Shown: piece after piece, positions 51,706 to 64,000 of the stretch
Layout: each line of letters begins with the position of its first letter
How positions within the stretch are numbered: the first letter of the stretch is position 1
Assembly (NCBI GenBank): GCA_034509425.1
Contig: JAVTVJ010011652.1
Coordinates: forward strand, 6,997,501-7,061,500
DNA length: 64,000 bases
Reading direction: 5' to 3'
DNA from: Eopsaltria australis
Taxonomy: Eukaryota > Chordata > Aves > Passeriformes > Petroicidae
Position numbers and translations under genes: made by a program
Notes under the pieces: model-generated
What the model saw: the letters and a program-made list of their open reading frames with translations, nothing else
Database searches by the model: none
What the model was told of the DNA's origin: nothing

Positions 51706-52409
51706 CATTGCTCCCAAAAAGCATCCTTGTAGCTATGGTGTCAAATACTAGTGACCTCTCCCCAAACCACTGAGACTGCATCCGGAGGAGTCAGGGCAGG
51801 GCATTACCCTGCATCCTGTACCTTTACAGCACAATACTTCATTCTAGGGTAACCAACCCTTGCTGCTGTAATAAACACAAAGGTGCCCTCATGGATGGTT
51901 TGGCTTTATCAATCCCTCCAGCGTGGCTGTCAGATGCCAGGCAGTGAACCCAGAAGCAGCAGAACAAGTACACACATCAAATTAGGGGAGCTCTCAATTG
52001 CCTGAAAACGAGATGCACCTGGAGAGGTACTGGGGTCTGATGCTGCCTCAGAAACTGCTCAAGAGATAACAGAACTTATCTGGTCCAAGGCAAGTTTTCC
52101 TACTGAAACATAACCTGGCTTATGCAGAAGCCAAGCATCACCTTTCCCTCACGCACCTGAGACCTCTCCTTTCTGCTTTCAGTGCCCATGTGCCTCTGAC
52201 ACTAAAAGAAGTTTACATACTTAATGTTGCAGTAGCTGCCAGGGGATGAAATAACATCCTGACAGCAGAATTACTACAAAGAACACATTCAAAATCCACA
52301 GAGAAGGCAAAGGTTCCTCAGAGGTCAAAGTACCCTGGGATTGCCCATATCATTTAGGGACAACACTAGAGAAGGTGAGCAATAAAAGCACAAAGAGCAC
52401 AGTATCTTT

Positions 52410-52424
52410 AAAAAAAAAAAAAAA
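52410..52424 (+). repeat. A15 homopolymer
   Basis: This is fifteen consecutive A residues with no recognisable retrotransposon body next to it. Confidence 0.9.
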
Positions 52425-55400
52425 GGGCAGACATCCATAATGGATAGAATGTGTTTCTTCAGAAAACCTAGATAAAACAGTCAGTATCAACTTTCACCAG
52501 AACAGTATTTCCAGACAGAAAGATGAGACATCATTTGAGTTGCCTTGACTATAATGCACCTTGGGTAAAAAAAAAACATAGCAAAAATGGTCAGCAAGAG
52601 CTTGTTCTGGTTTCAAAGCTACCAAGCATCACCCTGAAAAATGCAGAATGGTGCCAGGCAAAGCAAGAGACAAATACACTTGATAACACCCACAGAAAGT
52701 TTACTCTTAGCTCTACAAGATGGGAAGTAGAGGAGGGTCCTCTGGAGATTGAAAACAACCATAAATTATTAAACTTGTCATCACTTTGAAGTTCATCAGA
52801 AAACCACACCAAGACAGAAAGTCTTGGGAGAAGGAGACTAAGGGAAATTATCATCACCATCTGCTTCCAGCCAAGAGACAAGCCTTACAACACCATACTC
52901 CCAGCTGCACACCCTATATAGGACTGGAAGTATCCATCAGGCACATACAAAGAGCATGTCTAAAGCAGAAAACAGGCTACAGTGACAACTCAACCCAGGA
53001 CAGATCTGCAAGACCCTGCAGCTTGTTAGCCTAAGCAGAACAGCAGATTAGCACAAGCAGACAGGATGTGATAGCTTCAGGCCCATGGCAGTCAGGAAAA
53101 TCTCAGCACAGGGATCTCCTGCATTTTGAGTTTTTAAGATTAGCCCAAGGAAAGTCAGCCCAGCTCTCTCTGTAACTGTTGGTATAAAAATAACCCATCT
53201 TCTGTCAAACAATACATAGCTAAACCTCGTTATAGGCTGTGTCATATTCCCTTCAACTATGGTCTTATGCATTGGTCTGCATTTCTGAAGACAAGTCATG
53301 AAGTCCTCAAGGAAGACAATGAAAAGACATGACTAAGCAGGGAGAAGAATTTTTAAATTAAAACACACCATTAACTAACACTGATATTAAAAGACGTGGG
53401 AAAAGGAGAGGAAGAAAATAAATAGAAAGGGAGATAATGCTTATCTTCTTTTCAGAAATGAAAAGTTCATTTAGTAAGTGGGGAGGTGAGCAGGAATTCA
53501 GCCAGACAAGTCAAGGATGGTCACGTAACCACACATGGACTGCATCAGTTCAACGGCGGTCACTATTTACCTAAGACATTGAAACGACCCACATTTGGGT
53601 ATTTGTTTAAAGCACAGCTTACAATTATTTCTAAAATAATATTTTCCCCACATCTGGTGGTAATAGAACAGATTAACAAGGTAATCTAGCTGGCCAGTAC
53701 AGAAATCTAAAGAAGTAGGCGCTGTACTAGCTGCAGGCTGAACCTATCTTGAGCCAAGATAGCACTTTAGATTACCTTCAAACCCTGCCTTCCTAAATGC
53801 TTTTCCAAATGTACTCCTATTCCTCTCATGTTTTTAAAATAAAGCATGATAGCAAGGTCAAAACAATCAAGGGGGTATGCAGCCACATGCACTAAAGAGT
53901 ATCTCAGGATGCTGTGGAGATAAAGTCAAATGAGTTAAAAGAACAAACTGGATGGATTCAAGGCAAATAGGTCAGCTGAATGCTGCTAAATACAAGGATG
54001 CTGCTTCTGCTTCTGTAAAGCCTGCAGCCACAGGTGACTGGAGGCACAGAAGGTGCAGTGGGATGTATGACTGCACACACAGTGTGACCTGGGAACACCG
54101 CAGTGAAGTGAAGATACCAAGAAGCGACTTTGACTTCACCTAACTTCATCCAGCCACTCAGACTCACTAACCTGGTGTTCGTGGTGGCAGAGGAGCCCAA
54201 CACAGCTTACCACACTGCTTTAGTACACTTGAAATTGTTTACCCTGAGCCAGTAGCCCTGAACATTTAACAAAACATTTTGTACACTTAGCAAGCACCTT
54301 GAACACTATGTCCAGATTGAAGTATTTTATATTAAATACAGTTTTTGCCTCTGAATACTGAGCAGGGTAGGCTATGCATACAAAGCAAGCACATCAGTAA
54401 GTAAAATTTACTACAGGTTCAAATATTTAGAGTAAATAGGACCCTATATTTTTCATTTGTAATTCTGGTTTCCAGCTTGACCCACTCTGCCTGTGTAGCA
54501 CAAGCACAAGATTGCAAGCACCAAGTTATCCAAAAGGAGCATGTGCTGCTTATTTTGCTCTTAATTTTAAGCAGATTCTGAAACTAAATAGATTTTCAGA
54601 GAACATTAGTCACTTGCCTTGATCCTGCACAAAACAACAGTTTCTTGATGGAGAAATGGGAATGGGGACAAGTTCTGTGGAAAGAGACTCAATCCAAATT
54701 CGAAGGTACCATGAGATAAACAAGCAGGCATGGCTACAGGAACCCTGAAGAGTTTGCAATGGCTTTAATAGAAAAATGGTATGTTTTAAGAAAATTAGCC
54801 TATCATCAAGAAATAAACAGACAGCTTCTTACAATGGTTGTGACTCATATATACGCTACATTTTTGCATCAGGCTTATTACCCAAGCCAATATATTAAAA
54901 TGTCCAGTTATTTTTAACAAATCTGGTTATCCTTGATGTCACTATTTTATTTGGTACTTTCCATCATCTGCCCTTGATATCTGGACTGCATTAGTCAGTT
55001 CACATGTAAGTGTGCACGTTTCAAGGATCTCATCTGCCCTGGGATCCTAATTAGTTTGCAAAATAGACTTCCCTGCTGTGCAAGAAAAGTCTGAAGTCTG
55101 AGCTAAGTAACAAGGCCCCACTTCAAACGAAGTTACTCTGTTCATATGAGGGTTGCACACACAAAGATCCAAACCTCTTACACTAGAGACTACTCAAACT
55201 GGTGGGTTAATGGACCTGTTCCATGGCATCATCATTATTCATATCAGGCATGTAGTTTGCTTCAGAACAAGCTCATCTTAAGTACCAGAATCTCAATTTT
55301 GATCTCATATATTTAAAAAGGGAAAATGTCTCTAAATGCATTGAGTATTCTCTCTCTCATAACAGATGGCAACAAAAATTACAACATGACTTAAGAGTTT

Positions 55401-57452
55401 CTTCTCTTAAGCAGGAGTAACCAAGTACATTATAGCAAATAGCATCCTGAACACAGCAGCCCACACCCATGCATCCTATTATATCCTCTTCTGATTTGGA
55501 AATCCCTGCCCACTGCAGCCTTTCAAGTATGTGAAGAGTCAACATAGCACTGCAAGAAATTTTTTTTTGTACAGAAATGCATTCTGACTTGTATTGATAT
55601 TACAGCAGCTACAGTGCTTCTAACACAGCAAACAGAGTTATGATGTTGTAGCCCCAGCACAAAGCTAGCCCATGTGCAGTCAAATACATTCTAAGTATTT
55701 GACCGCACAAAAAGTTCTAAGATGTGGTCAACTGCTGCTTCACACAAAACTATGCTTTCAAACTGAATGAAAGTGATCATTTCCCTTCTTCTCATTTTAC
55801 AGAAGCATTAAGGAGCTCCAATGATAAAAAGGTGAATTTAGCAATTTGAGGCCAAACCTTTGTGTTTCAATTAATACACATCTGCCAGCAATAGAATTTC
55901 ATTGTAAGGTCTTTGTGAGTTTTTAAAACCATGTAACAAGTAAGTAGTTGTACCAGGCCTTTCCTCTTCCTAGATATTTTTTTAAGCTTTGTACGAATAA
56001 AGACAATGTTATCTTGCATTCAAATAGGCAGTATGGGAGTACTTCAGAGAGAAAATACCAGCCCACATCACATTTAGGGGGTTGTAACTTTAGGGACAGA
56101 AAAAAAAATTAAATTATTCTAAATTCACTTAGGAACAACTAACTTCCATATGTCTGGATTGTACTTACAGTTTTTAAACCAAGGATTATGCTCTGGTTTA
56201 TGATGTAGGATCAGAAAGCTCCTGAAGTTTTGCAATTCACCTACATGCAACTCTGGATTACACATTAAAAGACTCTTTAGTTTTGAACTCAAGAATATTG
56301 TGTCTGGGAAAGAAAACTCAACGTTCATTAGTTTAATGACATTCTGGAGCCAAATTCACTGTCAGCTGTTATGTAATCTTACCCTTTGATTTCCCAAGGC
56401 AAGATGACATGTGCAGCCTGCCAAAAACAAACTTTCATATTATTTAACAGTTGGAATAATGTGTATGACAGGGATTGAAGGCAAAAGAGCAAATTAGCTT
56501 TTAAATGAAAAATAATAATGGGATAGAAGTTAACAATGGTCTCTGCCTGGCAGGGAAGTGTTGAGTTCTCCATGCTGAGTCACCAAAGAAAAGGTCAACA
56601 AGCAGAGCCCACTCTCAACCAACTGAACACCAAGGAATTCTTGCCTTAATTACATGTGAACTGAATCAACTTGAACGAATCTTTACAAATGAGACCTTCT
56701 ATAAAAAAAGGAAATGGAGAACTTGGTGCAAAACCAGCCACCAGCAAAAAGTTCCTTGACACATTAATATTGGAAAACATTACTGTTGCCTCAAGACATC
56801 AAATCAAACACGCCCTAATTTGTTTTACGGTGAATTTGGGAACAACAGGACACAAAGCTCTGTCAGCACACAAAAACATGACTCTGAAATTGCTTAGAGA
56901 CTGTCAGGCTCGCTTGGCCAAGCTAGACAATGGTAAGAAAGACTAAGAATGTTGACAAGAAGTGTATTTCTAGATATCTCAGTTGTAAGATTTTAGGTAT
57001 TTTGCTGTTGATAGCAAAGACATCCTTGTAAAACAGCAGACCTTTAAAAGAACAACCAAGGCAAAAGAGTGCATTTACTCTGGCAGCACTGTACCAAGCA
57101 CTTCTGAAAGTTCTTCTGCTTACTCTTTCACTACAGCACTCGGGTACCACACCTAACTGGAAACATTTTGCAGATTGGTTTCTTAGGCTAGGGGTGACTT
57201 AAGCTTAAAGTGAGTAAACCCACTTAATTCTGGCTGTAATTTCTTCAGAACACTAGAGACTCATTAACCAGTAGTGCAGTAATGAACATTTGTGCCGTAA
57301 CTTGCTGCCTAGGGAACAAAAGACTGTATCAAGCGTGAAATTAGCATCAGAAAGTAGCTCCTATGGAAATTAAGTAGAAACTGTTGTAGCACTGCAACTT
57401 CCCACTGAAATTTGAACCGTTGTGATGCCCTCCTAAAAGAGCTCAAATATTT

Positions 57453-57468
57453 GGGTGGGCTGGGGGGG
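57453..57468 (+). other. Putative G-quadruplex motif with short loops
   Basis: The plus strand reads gggtgggctggggggg, giving four G3 runs with loops T, CT and G. Such short loops favour a stable parallel quadruplex. It is on the CNNM2 template strand. Confidence 0.65.
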
Positions 57469-60400
57469 AAAGAATCTTTCCTCTGCTGCAGAGATAACAG
57501 TAGCTCCCATTAAAGTACTTAAGAGTCAACTAGAGAATTAATTAGCAATTCTTTAATAACATACCATAATCCAAACAGTAAGTGAGAGCCAAACTGAAGG
57601 TCTGGAGAGCAAGTGGAGGAAGGGACTAAGTTTTTGGCATATTAGAACCATGTACCATATTTGCTTTATCTTCTTAATTTTTCCAAGCGCCTACTACCAG
57701 CTGAAATTCAACTCGTACTTTGCTTGAAGGCTTATCTGCAGGTAGTCTAGCAGGAGGATTAAAGTGTTTTGGCTAATTAGACAGAGACACTCTTAGCTCT
57801 TTTCCAACAGGGAAGTTTTGTGAATTTCACTGCAAAAGCCTTCACACAAGAACCATTTCTCCACCAAAACAGAAGAAAAGCTGAGCCTGTCCTGCTAAAG
57901 AATTTCATGGTTCATCCTTGGCCCACTCCAACAGATTCACTGAAAAGCTCACATTGACTGTAAGATGAAAGACCTCACAATTTCATCATCCCTTGAAAGT
58001 TAATGTCATATACTTAATTCAGGACACAGACAAAAAAACCTCTATCTCCATGTGAGCCTTCACAGAGGACCTGTTCCTAAAACCTTCATCTTTTCCTAAG
58101 CGTTCTTGGTTTCAGCCATGCCTTTCCTGATCTTAAATGACTCTGGGTCCTGCTATTCCACAATGGTTGATCTATTTCCCTGTTCCCACTGGCACTGCAG
58201 CCTGGCCAAATGCACAGACAGGCTTCAGAAAGTGTAATGGGGCTCGTTAAGAGAAGGGAAAAAAACATTAGTGACTCCAAAGCCTTGCCAGGATAGTTAA
58301 TTTTGCCAAACCAGACCTCCTAGCTATGCCTGATGAGATTAAAGTACACCCCATGAACAAGATTCATTAGAACATACCAGCTCCACCGGGAAAACTATTC
58401 CCTGGTCCCCTAAGTGTCTTCTCATTACTAATCTACTTGCAAAAAAACCCAAAAACTATGCAAAAGCCTTATGCCCCCCAAAGACAGAAATTCCCATGCA
58501 GAACACCACACAGGAACGTGTTCTGTAAAACTGGACAAAAAGACCTTCAAAATACCAGAGATCTGATGATAATTTGAAAGCCTCCACATATGCAATCACC
58601 GTAGATGAACACCACCACCAGGCCCGAACTGAAACAGCAGATAAATATCTGCATTACGTATCTTTAGCAAAGTTATTTTAGGTTTCAGCAAGACTTACTA
58701 TCCTTAGGTGAGTGAGACAAAATTAGACCTAGGGAATGCCTGAAACTCAGGTAAAAGTTTGCTTGCCTGACTAAGAGCAAGAGTCTTCTCATATATAGAC
58801 TAAAAAATGATTACAACTGACTTTAAGTCACACCAACATCTGTGTTTCTTGCACACAAATATGATCACATAGATAGTCACATAAGCGGGATACTAGCACA
58901 GATGTGACCCCAAATATCGGAGAGTTGAGGAAGTTAGGAGGCACACAAGAGCCACAGAGCTGTGGTGACACAAGCAGTGAACTACAGTCAGGGTGGGTGT
59001 GTGTTCACAGCTCATTACCTCCGCTGGGTAACTGCCTATATGGAAACTCTTCCCTCGCAGCGACACACGGCAGCCACAGCTCCACTCCTGCCCAGGGGTC
59101 AAGCTCTGTTGCAATTAGCATGTTATTTATCCCCTTCGTGAGCTGCCTGTGTAGGCCTGCCACACGAAACAAAAGCCAGTGCTGCTCTGATCATAACAGC
59201 TCAGGGTAGCATAAATTGTAACACAAGCAAGATCAAACAACTTTCACTCCGTTCAACAACTGCTTGGCTTCAGTTAGAAACGTGCCAAACACCCCCTTCT
59301 TAAAGGAGGCTGCAACAAAATGAACGCTTATCCACAGGGCTCCGTGTTTAAGGAAATGCCAACAGATGAAGGAGCTGCAGCCAGACAGTTGTCCGCAGGT
59401 GGCAATGCCTGCAGAAGGACGGGAGAAGTGCCGTGACAGACTCTAATCAGAACAGAGCATGGTGATTACAGTGGGCTAAAGATGGACCCTGAAAGCGAGA
59501 AAGCAGCTAATACTGCTCCAGCTGGGTAAGATTCCCGTGTTCTCCTTGAGAAAGGCAGCAATAATGAGCAAACCATCCCTCTTCTCCACCTGTACCACCA
59601 TCGCAGCCTTGTTTAACAACACACAACATCACTTTTAAACCACAGTAACAGAGCAGAGTTATGCTCACAGCTTCCACAGAGTTGAGTGGGTTTTCTGCAG
59701 AAATAGCTGTAAGAAGTGTGATCAAAGACAGCCCCAACCCAGAAACTCTTCTCTCCCCAGGGCCAACAGCAGATGCCAAGGGAACAGAAGCACACAGCAA
59801 GCAGTCAGCAGCCTTCCAAAGGATGTTCCTCCAGCCCCTAGCAATTCAGTTCGTAGGCTATTGGTGATGTCTGGCTATTAACAGAAATTAGCCCACAGAA
59901 ATTTTCCTGTTCTTTTTATAGTGTACTGCAAATGGTAAGAGCAAACGAGGGTTCAGAATATAAGCTGTTGGCTAGTCACTGGCCAACTCAGGTCAAACAT
60001 TTCCATATAGCAATAGTGAAGCAAGGTTAAAGAAATTTAGTAAAAAAATAGAAGTGCAACAGCAATTTCACTCAATAAAACCAATGAGCACATCCATAAA
60101 AACTACCAAGAACCATAAGGACAAATGCAAACAAGGATCACTCCCAAGATATTTCACCAGGATTTGCTCAGCAGGGCTAACATCTCCACTTTTTATCAGA
60201 GCACACTGTTTTTAGTAGTTATGCCTGTTTTATAACAGAAATGCTCCTTAGCTACCCTGCACAGAGAAAGCTTGATTTGATTCTGAGATCCAATCCAGAA
60301 TCCTATGAACTGAAAAGACAAAACCAGTAAAACCTAACAGGTGTTAAACAGATTTCAGTTTTGATCATTTCTTCCTCACCAACAATATCCTTCTTAGAGA

Positions 60401-63400
60401 ACAATACACTCATTACAGAAAACAATACAAATCTGTGCTCTGCTGGGCTTGGGCTCTATCACATTGTGAAGAACTATTAATCAACTGCCCATGTTTAAAA
60501 ATATCAATAACCTTACCTTCATACTCGGGAAATGTTAACTTAAAAACCAAACAAATCTTTAGGCTTAATTTAAAATCGTGGTTGACCCTCTACACCTAGA
60601 TTAGGTGTGGTAGGTACCTTCCATCATCGACAACTCTCCATCAGTATCCTTCCTGGTGCATGTACACCTGTCAAACCAGCCCCACTTCCAACAAAAACCT
60701 TGCCATTCAAATAATAGCCAGGACTTAGATGTACTTAGACTTGCACATCCAAGCATGCAGAGATATTTGAAGCTGCAACACTGCTGAGAAGTGTATGCTG
60801 ATGATGGGCAGGGGAAGAGAAGGTATGTACAAGTACTGCCTGACAGCAGGCGGAAACGCTAGAAGCAAAGCCACGTTCCAAATATCAGGTAATCATTTTC
60901 CTTATTTAGGTCAGGGGAATCATCTCAGTCACATATTGTGAGCCTGCTATTTTTGTACAGACCAGCTTTCACACTGAGCAGAGACACTATGCTTCCTGGG
61001 TTTTGTTTTTTTAAAAATAATCCTTAAGAAGACACTGATGCCAATTCCAACACTTAAAGCGTTACACAGGTCAGGCCATCTGTTTCTTAACTTGGAAGGG
61101 AAGGAGAGAAAACTGGACAAAAACACCTTCCCCTAGTCTTTTACATAAATGTAAAGCAGAGAAATACTTGGCAATAAATCCCAAATTAGCTAGCATACAT
61201 TGTCTGTGTTTCCTCCTAATCCCACTATGAAATATATTTAAAGAAAGGAAATCAGCAGTAATGAAAGCACCTCAAGAATCTACCCAAGAAAATTACTTCT
61301 CAAAAAGCAGATTATGATTCAGTTTTTATTAGCTCTACAAAATCTGTCAAGGTCAGACTTATTTTAGTTTGGGGTTTTTTTCTTAGACAGGTACTGGGAG
61401 AGTTCTTAGTAAAAATCAGAAGAAGACCAAGTGAAGAAGGGGAGAAGGGAACCTGTTGGGAAAAAATGCAAGCCTAGCACCACCAATTAGTCTTCTGGTG
61501 TCCCTCTAAACCTAAGCCTAGTAAAGACTTTCTCATGGACTGTACATGAAGTGGGGTCTCACAAAGGAAGATGCAGCTTTCCTCATGATGGAAGAACAGC
61601 TAGCAAAGGGCAGTACCGTTCTTCCCCAGACAGCAGCACTATTTTTCAGATGTCAACAACTCAAACATCACTGAAATAGTTCTTGCTTCCTCATAATTCA
61701 TGACCAGAGAATTATAAAAAGCAGTTATCATGGTTTGGGTTGTTTGAGGTGCAGTGGAAATGGTCTCTGACCACATGGGTCACACTTCCACTGCAGAAAT
61801 GCAGGTATGTATGTCTTCATTGCTACTAGAACTGTCACCTCAGTCCCTGATATTAACTCTGTCTTTCTCGATCTGACCACCCACAGGAAGCTTCCAAGAC
61901 TCCTGGTATATATGGATCCTATCTCTGAGTGGTGAGCAAGCTCATCCCACATTAAAGAGGAGAAACTAAGCTAGACTGAATTAAAAGGAAGATTTGCTAC
62001 CAAGTTTGATAATTTAGTTTGATTTCTTAGTCAAGTATTGCCTGCAGAAAATCAAGAAAACAACGTTGGAAATAAAGCCAGCATCAGTGACGCCAAGCTG
62101 GTAAGACTGTCAAGAGTAAACACTCTTTTTCCCTCCCCCCTCAGAAGATTACAATCACATAATTTTTAAGTGTATTTATAACAAGATCTTAAAGCAAGGC
62201 CTTTGGAGAAGTGGGTTCTCAAAGTCCTTGTTTCAACCCATTCAAACCATCATATTTAAATCAGATTGCTTTGAAAACAAATGAGCAGGCCGTTTTTCCC
62301 ACAGTTTTACAGACTGCTATGCAGGAATTCAATAGCATCTAGGAGGTTAAAAACATGTTTTCCATACACTTCTCTGCAACAACAATGAGGGCAGTGCAGA
62401 GCTAACCCAGGGCTGAACAGCAAAACAGTCATATCTGCAAACGTGCACATTCTTCGCTATAGCTGTTTACAGGTTTGTGATTCATAATTAATACCCCCAA
62501 TGAAAACAACTACTCGTGTCTGAAAGCCCTAAAGCCACAACGAGCTAATTACTAATAAAAGCTCTACAGTCTCGGTTAAGCTGTGGGAATGCAACCAGGC
62601 ACAGCAAATAGTGCAATGGTGGCAAAGCTTCAATGCTCAGGCTACTTTTTGATAAACCAGTTCCAGTTCTGCCCCTTCCCCTTTCCTTTCCCCTCAAAAA
62701 TAAAACATCTTCCTCCCCAATAGAACACAAAGGAAGATGAAGAGACAAGACAGCCAAAGCAGGAAAACCAAACCAAACTACAAAAAACCCACACCCAGGT
62801 GTCTCCTGGGAACCTGGGGAACAACAGTGCAGCCATCACCTGTGGTGAGGTTGGCAGCAGGAGCAAGACACACCGAGATCCGAGATGTGCTGTGCAACAT
62901 TACACACTGGATCTAAAAGTTGCTTTTTTCAGGAAGAACTAACAAGCTGGTTCGAGAGCTACAGATTATTTTTTTTAACACTCTTAAAGTTCATTTTCCA
63001 GGGGCAGAACAGCCAGATGCAGCTATTGTGTCAGAAGAGTAACAAAGACTTCCAGACATATATTTCCTCAGTTTCTCTCACCCCCTTCAAGTTCCTTACA
63101 GCCCTAGCAGATAGTACAGTAAGTTTTCCTCTATTTGAAGCCTTTTAGATTTAAAAATAGAAGTACCAATATGGTTCTTAAATCAGCAACCAGGTAGAAC
63201 TTTGTCTAATTACATGAAACTTCTCCATAAAGAATCTGACAAAGTTAGAAACTGCATTACCCAGGTATGTGGCACAAGTATAGCTCCTGCCTGTACACTG
63301 GAGAAGTCTACTCCCTTTAGGCTGTGATTGAGATCAATAAGCCAAGCAGCTGCATAGCGTGCCTTGTTGGAAGCTCAGCACACATAACTAGAACATAATT

Positions 63401-64000
63401 TGATCTATAAAAGTCAGTATGGATAGAAGTTTCAATACACTGCTCACAGAAATTAATAGCTGTTGTCCTTATGTTACTAGGCAGTCAATCTACAAAGAGA
63501 AAATTCAACAGTGTCAGGATGATCTAGCCCTCAGACTGTGCCTTTAAGCAGTTTTGGTACCAAGAGAAGTGAAGTGTTCTTATCACCCAGAGCGGCTGTC
63601 AGTGCTGGGACACGCTCTGCTGAGCAGCACATCCCCATAGTGTGCCCTGCTCACCCAGCCCCAATTAGCAGGGATGGTAGCAGAGATGTTCCAACCCATC
63701 ATGAGACGATTATTACTGCTAGATCATACCAGCAGCAATTGTGTCAATTAACAATGAGGCTGACTAGAGGTATTTGTTCTGAAATTTGGGATTACAAGGT
63801 CAGGACAATGCTCTATTAGCATCAAATCTCAAAGGTCATCTTTATTTTCCTGCTGGCTGGTGTACGACAGCTGCCAAGCTGTAAAGCTGTAAAGCAATGC
63901 TTTTGAGGGGTCTGATTTGTGCTTTGGTGCTGCTGCTGAGTGTTTGGTGGGTGAAGAAAAGGAGACAGGAAAAAAAAGTCAGCCATAACTCTTGCAAAAT

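Larger units (their letters stand above)
51706..64000 (-). other. CNNM2: CNNM2 long intron, right part, unique sequence
   Basis: Twelve kilobases with no exon that I can support and no clear transposon. Noted are an A15 run (52410-52424), a G-quadruplex motif (57453-57468), a mildly CpG-rich area at about 59020-59420, and an A/C-rich tract near 62760-62800. The large first coding exon of CNNM2 is absent here. Confidence 0.75.

Noticed and set aside
59399..59413. CTCF-like string gcaggtggcaa.
   Set aside because: The 5' part of the core does not match, with mismatches at key C and A positions.
61730..61760. Possible minus-strand CR1 start (atggtttgggttg).
   Set aside because: The similarity stops after about 14 bases and the following sequence does not continue into CR1.

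Overview
ORGANISM AND LOCUS. This is nuclear DNA from a vertebrate, almost certainly a bird. The only coding sequence I can recognise is three consecutive internal exons of CNNM2 (cyclin M2, a magnesium-transport mediator), all on the minus strand. The identifiable transposons are mainly CR1 LINE 3' ends, the dominant repeat of birds and other sauropsids. I see no Alu, B1, MIR-rich or L1 background and no prokaryotic gene organisation. The bird assignment is an inference from CR1 and low repeat density. The gene assignment comes directly from the translated exons. LAYOUT. The gene runs right to left. Positions 9943-64000 are the 3' part of a very long intron; the large first coding exon (N-terminal domain, DUF21 transmembrane domain and first CBS motif) must lie beyond 64000. 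Exon 9799-9942 encodes the end of the CBS2 module. A 5.8-kb intron (3975-9798) follows, then exon 3837-3974 (linker and start of the cyclic-nucleotide-binding-homology, CNBH, domain), a 2.1-kb intron (1747-3836), exon 1577-1746 (CNBH core) and the start of the next intron (1-1576). The remaining 3' exons lie beyond position 1. The three exons join in frame without a break, and together encode 150 residues. REPEATS AND OTHER FEATURES. The long intron holds four clear and two weaker CR1 3' ends (14219-14930, 28455-28518, 34745-34815, 44741-45131, 46185-47202, perhaps 51650-51705), all on the plus strand and so antisense to CNNM2. It also holds an old hAT-like DNA-transposon fragment (about 24729-24880), two CpG-enriched patches with CTCF-like motifs (17881-18180 and 27190-27375), two G-quadruplex motifs, several short tandem duplications and a plus-strand exon-like segment (31669-31737). 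HIGHLIGHTS. The most notable signals are a non-canonical GC-AG intron after exon 3837-3974, a nearly perfect 27-bp palindrome followed by a partial third copy (661-711), the CpG/CTCF-like patch at 17.9 kb, and a 69-nt antisense exon candidate. I found no operon, CRISPR array, RNA gene or undescribed multi-gene system. The other long open frames look like chance ORFs in intronic DNA.
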